Below, in pieces: positions 58,362-64,000 of a stretch of 64,000 nt of DNA (position 1 is its first letter; each line of letters begins with the position of its first letter). The DNA is from Nitrosarchaeum sp. GTDB taxonomy: Archaea > Thermoproteota > Nitrososphaeria > Nitrososphaerales > Nitrosopumilaceae. The stretch lies in contig JAHFUX010000003.1 in assembly GCA_023264875.1 (NCBI GenBank), positions 1 to 64,000 on the forward strand, read 5' to 3'. Both the position numbers and the translations under genes were made by a program. The notes under the pieces were generated by a model. The model saw only the letters and a list, made by a program, of their open reading frames with translations, did no database searches and was not told the DNA's origin.

Positions 58362-59524
58362 CGAATTGATTCAATCTCCTTTTCAAGAACATCATCAAAA
58401 GTATCCAATTCTAATTTTAATTTTTTATTTTTTATACAAAATAATACGTATGGAAAACATATTGTAACAAACGTACTTGATGATATATGTAAATTTTTTG
58501 CCATAATAGAAGACAATGCTTTGATTTTTTTTCCATCCCACCTAATACGATTTAAAAGTGACCATGAAAGGTTGTATTGTGCGTATCTTATTCGCTCATC
58601 ATTTTGATACAATCCAATTAGAATTTCATTGAGATAACGTAGTAATCGCCAATTTTGAGTTTTCATAATTTTTCCATAAAGTATATCGGCTTTAGAAATA
58701 ATTTCCAAGAGTTTTGCTAGTGTAGTATTATCTAAATTACTGGTAATAATACTAGAGTAAAAAGCATCGATTTTTAATTTTGGATCAATTTGCATAGAAT
58801 ACAAAACACTTCTAGCTTCATCAAGTGAATTTGCTTTAAAAAACGCATTAACACCATCTTCTACATTTATGTTTTCAAATGCCATTTCTGTTTGAAGATT
58901 AAATCCTGTAACAAGGGATTGTGTCAAATTAATCATAGAGCGAATATCACCATGTGATCTATCAATTACTTTTATCATAGAGCCAGGACTGAGCGTTACA
59001 TTTTCTTTTTTCAAAATATTTTCAAGATATATTTTCAAAAGGCGCGGAGGAATTGGCTTGAAAGATATAGTTTTAACAATTTTTTTTATACTTTTCATTT
59101 TATCGGAAATGTCAGAATTTGCAGCAAGTATAATTGGTACAGTAGGCTCCTTTAAAATTTCAATTAGTGCTTCTGCACCGCCATAATCCCCTCTACCATG
59201 AATTCCATCAACTTCGTCAATGAAAATCATAGGAATTCCCAAAATGCTGACATTGCCTAATACAGGCGAAAGAATTTCATTAAGTCTAGATTTACTTCTC
59301 ACATCACTTGCATTCAGGCCAATCAGATCATATCCAAATTGTTTTGCAGTAAGAAATGCAATTGTTGTCTTTCCAATTCCAGGTGGACCAACTAGTAGAA
59401 GGGGCTTTGTACCTTTTTTCCATTTTGTGAACCATTCAATTATTGAAGATCTAGATTCTTCATTACCAAGCATGTCAGAAATATTCTGAGGCCTATATTT
59501 TTCAGACCACATCAATTCAATCAC
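58358..59524 (-). CDS. rfcL: Replication factor C large subunit
   Basis: WSEKYRPQNISDMLGNEESRSSIIEW; LLVGPPGIGKTTIAFLTA; FIDEVDGIHGRGDYGG. Confidence 0.93.
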   Translation of the reverse strand: MIELMWSEKYRPQNISDMLGNEESRSSIIEWFTKWKKGTKPLLLVGPPGIGKTTIAFLTAKQFGYDLIGLNASDVRSKSRLNEILSPVLGNVSILGIPMIFIDEVDGIHGRGDYGGAEALIEILKEPTVPIILAANSDISDKMKSIKKIVKTISFKPIPPRLLKIYLENILKKENVTLSPGSMIKVIDRSHGDIRSMINLTQSLVTGFNLQTEMAFENINVEDGVNAFFKANSLDEARSVLYSMQIDPKLKIDAFYSSIITSNLDNTTLAKLLEIISKADILYGKIMKTQNWRLLRYLNEILIGLYQNDERIRYAQYNLSWSLLNRIRWDGKKIKALSSIMAKNLHISSSTFVTICFPYVLFCIKNKKLKLELDTFDDVLEKEIESIR

Positions 59525-60636
59525 TTTGGGAGTTTAGATTCAAACTCTGACCATTTATTTGCTTTTTGTAATTGATTATACCAATATTGATTATAATGTT
59601 CAACAGTCAAAAACAAAAATTCTAAAAACTCTGTATGTGAAAATTCTTCAGGCAATAACTTAAGTGCTAAACGAGCATCTTGAAGATACAAATTACTTTT
59701 TTCCAATGTTATTTCAAATCCTTTTTTGACATCATTGGATAATAAAGTGTAATACAATGGCCAAGAAGGTATTTTCACAAATCCATTTTTGATAGAATCT
59801 TCAATTTCATTTCCACATCCAACACCTTCAGCAGCTCTTGCCATTCCCAAATAGAAAATTTCTCCAAGAGGTCTTTCTGCTAAAGCCATGTTTCTTCCTG
59901 CCGTTCCCATCACAGATCGATATTTTTTGTAAGATAGATTCATTTCTTCTTCTGTAATCTTAGTTGGTTTTGATTTTAATTTCTCATCAAGATATTGACC
60001 TATTCGTGCATCTTTGAATCCCTCTTCAAATTCTTTTAGAACTTCATCACCACCTTTAGAAATTTTATCTCGAGCTAATTTCAAAATATAGGGATTCATT
60101 AGTTTGTAATCATCAAGATATTCCAAATCTTCATCTTTGTCTACAATTCTATCCATTGGTTCACTAAGATCAATTGCTAAAATATGACCTTCCACAATAT
60201 CTTGTCTTAACTGAGGATCTTTTTTTCCAGTGTAATTGGAAGCTCCGTCAAATAACGCATTAAATACAGGAAAAGTCATTTTTACAAAATTTGAATTTAA
60301 AATACGAAGCACTCTATCTTTAATCACGTCTGGACTTTCTAATTTTGATTTTATACTGTTGATTTCAGAGGCCTGAAGAATGATTTCAGTAGAACCTACT
60401 TCATTGCCAAATGCTTGTTGTGTTGAATTTGGAGAAAGATCAGATTTGATTTCATGCAAAAGATCTCTAGCAAATCTATCTGCAAAATTTGGAAACTCAT
60501 TTTCTGTTTCTTCTTTGTATTGAGAAAATAATTTGTAACCTTTCGATTTGAATAATCCTTGTTTCATAATTTGTTTTCCAGGTTTTGTACTCATCAAAGA
60601 TTCTTTGCTTACAACAGATTGATCTTTCCCACTCAC
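59521..60636 (-). CDS. Hypothetical protein coupled to rfcL
   Basis: 371 aa ORF overlapping rfcL start by 4 nt; no recognised motif; start might be downstream (MSTKPGK). Confidence 0.65.
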   Translation of the reverse strand: MSGKDQSVVSKESLMSTKPGKQIMKQGLFKSKGYKLFSQYKEETENEFPNFADRFARDLLHEIKSDLSPNSTQQAFGNEVGSTEIILQASEINSIKSKLESPDVIKDRVLRILNSNFVKMTFPVFNALFDGASNYTGKKDPQLRQDIVEGHILAIDLSEPMDRIVDKDEDLEYLDDYKLMNPYILKLARDKISKGGDEVLKEFEEGFKDARIGQYLDEKLKSKPTKITEEEMNLSYKKYRSVMGTAGRNMALAERPLGEIFYLGMARAAEGVGCGNEIEDSIKNGFVKIPSWPLYYTLLSNDVKKGFEITLEKSNLYLQDARLALKLLPEEFSHTEFLEFLFLTVEHYNQYWYNQLQKANKWSEFESKLPK

Positions 60637-60719
60637 ATACGAAGAGCTACTTTATTGTTATTTATGCTTTCAAAACTAGAAAATTTCTTTCACTTAAATT
60701 ACGAAGAATAAAAAAGAAA

Positions 60720-61523
60720 ATGATGGAAGTTATTGAAATTCTTCGTGATGTTTCAAAACGAATTTATAAAAATGTAAAAGATTTGGCAGGTACAGATGAT
60801 GCTGCAGGAGATTTTGGAAGAGGTGCAGGTGGAGATATTTCACGCAATATAGACATTATTGCTGAAAAAACAGTACTAGATTATCTTAAAGAAATTAATT
60901 TTGATTGTGTTGTTTTAGGAGAAGAATGTGGTAGAGTAGAATTGTCTAAAAATCCTAAAGGATTTATCATTATGGACGCAATTGATGGTTCTGCAAATGC
61001 TGTAAGAGGGGTTCCATTTTTCTGTAGTTCATTAGCATTTGCAACGGAAGATAAATTGAGTTCCATTACAGATGGAGTGATAACAAATCTATCAAATGGT
61101 GATATGTATTGGGCATCAAAAGGCAAGGGGGCATATTTGAATGAGTTAAAAATTAAAGTTCATGATAAAGAGCCAATTTACAAAATTATTGGAATAAACA
61201 CTTCAGGTGCAACAGCTGAATTAATGAAGAGATTACAACCAATATTTGAGCAACACAATCACATAAGACATTTTGGTGCAAATGCACTAGAAATGGCCTT
61301 GTTTGCAAGAGGATTAATGGATATTTTTATAGATCTAAGAGATAAAATCAGGATTCAAGATATTGCCGCAGGATACGTGATAGTGAAAGAAGCAGGTGGG
61401 CTACTTTTAGATGCTGATTTGAATCCACTTGATGCAGATCTTAGTTACAAAACAAGAATTTCATTTATTGCAGCAGCAAATCAGAAAATCATAGATGATG
61501 TTATTTCACAAATAAAAAAATAA
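60720..61523 (+). CDS. Inositol monophosphatase / archaeal fructose-1,6-bisphosphatase family
   Basis: VLGEECGR, IIMDAIDGSANAVRGVPFFCSSLAFA, DLRDKIRIQDIAAGYVIVKEAGG; internal start in the 60585 ORF. Confidence 0.88.
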   Translation: MMEVIEILRDVSKRIYKNVKDLAGTDDAAGDFGRGAGGDISRNIDIIAEKTVLDYLKEINFDCVVLGEECGRVELSKNPKGFIIMDAIDGSANAVRGVPFFCSSLAFATEDKLSSITDGVITNLSNGDMYWASKGKGAYLNELKIKVHDKEPIYKIIGINTSGATAELMKRLQPIFEQHNHIRHFGANALEMALFARGLMDIFIDLRDKIRIQDIAAGYVIVKEAGGLLLDADLNPLDADLSYKTRISFIAAANQKIIDDVISQIKK

Positions 61524-61605
61524 AAATTATCAAGTATGAATTAATGTATACCGAAAAAAATTAAATTCTAAATAAAATAGACAATACAAATGATTCTAGT
61601 TTTGG

Positions 61606-62445
61606 CTATCCGTATGATTCGTACTTAATTTCGTAACTTCCATCTTTACGTTTTTCTTCTTTTGTTACAAATCCTTTTGGCCCCAAATATTCAATAACTC
61701 CATCAATCGTACCCTGATATCCACAAATGTAGACTTTGGTATTTGCAGTTGTGATTTCTTCTCCAACCATTTCTTCTAAAGGGGAAACACCATTTTTGTT
61801 TGGTTTGAAGAATGATTCGACTCTACCAACATGACCTGCCCAAGATCGGTTAAAGAATTCTTTTGGTCTACTAATGGCTGCCCTATATTTGAAATTCCAT
61901 TGATCTTTTCCTCTTTCAAGACTCTCACTCTCTAAGTTTGTCAGCAATTCTTTGTAACTTAGCTCATCAACATAACTTGCCCCATGAAGAACAATAATCT
62001 CTCTTGTATCTCCAGTATCATGCAGATGTTTAGCAAAAGCGATAAATGGTGCAAGACCAGTTCCACCGCCAACACAAACAATTCTTCTATTATCAGGTTG
62101 ACCGTTTGGTAATTTATCGTCAATTAATAAAGCGTTACCTGTAGGATCTCCCAAATATACTTCATCACCAACATTTGCATAAAATAATTCAGTTGTAACA
62201 CGACCGGGTAAAGGCTTTCTAACCCATCTAATTACAAATTCGAAATAATCTTGGTTTTCAGGATGTGATGCAATTGAATATGCTCTTCGAACAATCTTTT
62301 GTTCAGATGGTATTGGTAAACCTATGGTAAGAAATTGACCTGTCGTATATTTGAGCATACCATTATTTGGGATTAAACGAATAACAACAAGATCTTCTTT
62401 GAGTAATTGCATGTAAGTAATTTTTGCTTTATGTTCTACTACCAT
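61606..62445 (-). CDS. Ferredoxin--NADP reductase-like FAD/NAD(P) oxidoreductase
   Basis: RRAYSIASHPENQDYFEFVIRW; IVCVGGGTGLAPFIAFAKHL; YICGYQGTI. Confidence 0.88.
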   Translation of the reverse strand: MVVEHKAKITYMQLLKEDLVVIRLIPNNGMLKYTTGQFLTIGLPIPSEQKIVRRAYSIASHPENQDYFEFVIRWVRKPLPGRVTTELFYANVGDEVYLGDPTGNALLIDDKLPNGQPDNRRIVCVGGGTGLAPFIAFAKHLHDTGDTREIIVLHGASYVDELSYKELLTNLESESLERGKDQWNFKYRAAISRPKEFFNRSWAGHVGRVESFFKPNKNGVSPLEEMVGEEITTANTKVYICGYQGTIDGVIEYLGPKGFVTKEEKRKDGSYEIKYESYG

Positions 62446-62689
62446 ACAAAGTAATTTTTGCTACTTTGGATAAATGTATTTCTGTTAAATTTTGATTGTA
62501 GATATCCTCAGATAGACTTGGATCAAATTCATATATAAAAATAAAAAATTTAATTAAACAAGTTGGAAAATAGGGCATTATAACAATAAATGTGACGTAA
62601 ACACTTTTTTTGAACTATTAATGGATTATTCTATTTTTACTAGAGGACATTATCTTTTAATATTTATATCCAGAGATTTGAGGGTAGGC

Positions 62690-62851
62690 ATGGCTAAACT
62701 AAAATGCGCTGATTATGGTTTCGAGTGTGAGTTTGTAGTTGAGGGTCAAATAGAGCAAGTAATCGAAGAATTTGGAAAACATACAGAAGATGTACATGGG
62801 ATAGATTATTCAAAAGAAGCTTTAATGCAATTTATCCTTAGAAAGAAATAA
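62690..62851 (+). CDS. Small DUF1059-like protein
   Basis: MAKLKCADYGFECEFVVEGQIEQVIEEFGKHTEDVHGIDYSKE; start trimmed from 62621. Confidence 0.75.
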   Translation: MAKLKCADYGFECEFVVEGQIEQVIEEFGKHTEDVHGIDYSKEALMQFILRKK

Positions 62852-62912
62852 GATCTATTCATATTTATTAATTCTTTATTATATATTTAGATAAAATAAC
62901 TAACCAAAAAAA

Positions 62913-63989
62913 TTAGATGTAAATTCGTTTCATTGTTTCTTCAAGAATTGGAACTTCTTTATCAATTATTTTTTCTACAGCAGGTACTATACCAGCCCTA
63001 GATTTCACATTTTCTTCATATATCTCAGCAATCTGATCTCTAAATAATAATTTGATTCCTGGAAGTGCAGTTATTCCTTCATCAACGGTTCTTGGATCAG
63101 ATAAATCTAAAATCAATGTACCTTTCTTTTTTTCTTCCATAACCAATTTTATTCTGTCAAAAGTAATTAAGAAATAATCAGAAGTAGTAGCAACAAAGAT
63201 AATATCATACTTGTCAAATCCAGCTAAAACTTCTTCAAATGTAATAGGTTTGCCACTCAGTATTTTAGAAAACCCAGTTGAGCGCTCAAAGGTTTTACTT
63301 GTGACGTCAAATGCAAATCCCTTTTTATTAAGAGTTTTAGCAACCATAGCTGCAGATTCACCTGTACCTATTAACAAAATACGTTTCTTAGCATCCAAAC
63401 CTGCTTTTTCATCTACAATTTTAACAGCCACATCCCCAAGAGAAAGGACATCTTTACTTATTCCAGTTGTTTCTCTAATACGGGTTGCAATTCTGATAAC
63501 ACTTTCAAATAATTTATTCAGAATACTGCCAGATACATTAATCTGTTTTGCATGTGAAAGTGATGATTTAATCTCATTCAATATCTCTTCTTTTCCTACA
63601 ACTACAGAATCCAACCCACATGCTAATCTTAAAAGATGAAGATAGACATCTGTGCTTTTATAAACTTCAAGAGTTTGATCAAAGTGATCAATGTCAATTT
63701 GTTCTAGTTCTGATAGAGATTGCCAAGTTTCTTTAATTTGATTTAAAACAAGTGATTTTCCTTCAGTTCTTCTTCCATCTGGAGTATCTCCTGTTTCCAG
63801 ATTACTTACTGTAAATATTTCAATTCTGCTAGCAGTCTGAATTATTAGACATTCTGCAACGCCGTGGATTTTCTTAAAAGTTTCACATGCAACTTTGAGA
63901 TCTTTAAATCTAAATCTAGATAATGTGTGAAGTGGTATGTTTTTAAAAGTAACTCTTGCATTAATTACATCAAAATTAATTTCACTCAT
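62913..63989 (-). CDS. hemA: Glutamyl-tRNA reductase
   Basis: CGLDSVVVGKEEILNEIKSSLSHAK; RILLIGTGESAAMVAKTL; LSDPRTVD. Confidence 0.93.
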   Translation of the reverse strand: MSEINFDVINARVTFKNIPLHTLSRFRFKDLKVACETFKKIHGVAECLIIQTASRIEIFTVSNLETGDTPDGRRTEGKSLVLNQIKETWQSLSELEQIDIDHFDQTLEVYKSTDVYLHLLRLACGLDSVVVGKEEILNEIKSSLSHAKQINVSGSILNKLFESVIRIATRIRETTGISKDVLSLGDVAVKIVDEKAGLDAKKRILLIGTGESAAMVAKTLNKKGFAFDVTSKTFERSTGFSKILSGKPITFEEVLAGFDKYDIIFVATTSDYFLITFDRIKLVMEEKKKGTLILDLSDPRTVDEGITALPGIKLLFRDQIAEIYEENVKSRAGIVPAVEKIIDKEVPILEETMKRIYI

Positions 63990-64000
63990 ATCATCATCAT

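Noticed and set aside
1-64000. Defence island, prophage, integrative element or transposon
   Set aside because: No integrase, transposase, restriction-modification, Cas, toxin-antitoxin or phage structural genes recognised; all tRNA flanks carry ordinary genes without att-like duplications that I could see.

Overview
The window is a gene-dense, AT-rich archaeal chromosome segment. Gene content suggests an ammonia-oxidizing Thaumarchaeota/Nitrososphaerota, Nitrosopumilus-like. The grounds are an 11-subunit Nuo/Fpo-type complex I without NuoEFG, an archaeal acetyl/propionyl-CoA carboxylase set, a two-domain multicopper oxidase, a CobT-like protein, the MVK-IPK-IDI isoprenoid cluster, archaeal ribosomal/RNAP genes and ABCE1. 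Most of it is housekeeping sequence. I saw no CRISPR array, transposase, prophage or recognisable defence island. Most unusual items, read directly from sequence: (1) a tRNA-Glu(UUC) gene with a 15-nt insertion in the T-loop that folds as a bulge-helix-bulge and splices to a perfect T-loop; (2) a candidate C/D-box sRNA (C-D'-C'-D) directly downstream of tRNA-Met on the same strand; (3) an in-frame fusion of the transketolase N-terminal subunit with ribulose-phosphate 3-epimerase; (4) a small protein with three TGRGTGS motifs whose copies differ only at synonymous sites; (5) a perfect 24-bp palindrome plus two related TTAG-N6/7-CTAA elements in the divergent promoter of a ZIP/multicopper oxidase pair; (6) a CDF transporter with three tandem C-terminal domains. 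I ran no database search, so product names are motif recognition from the translations.
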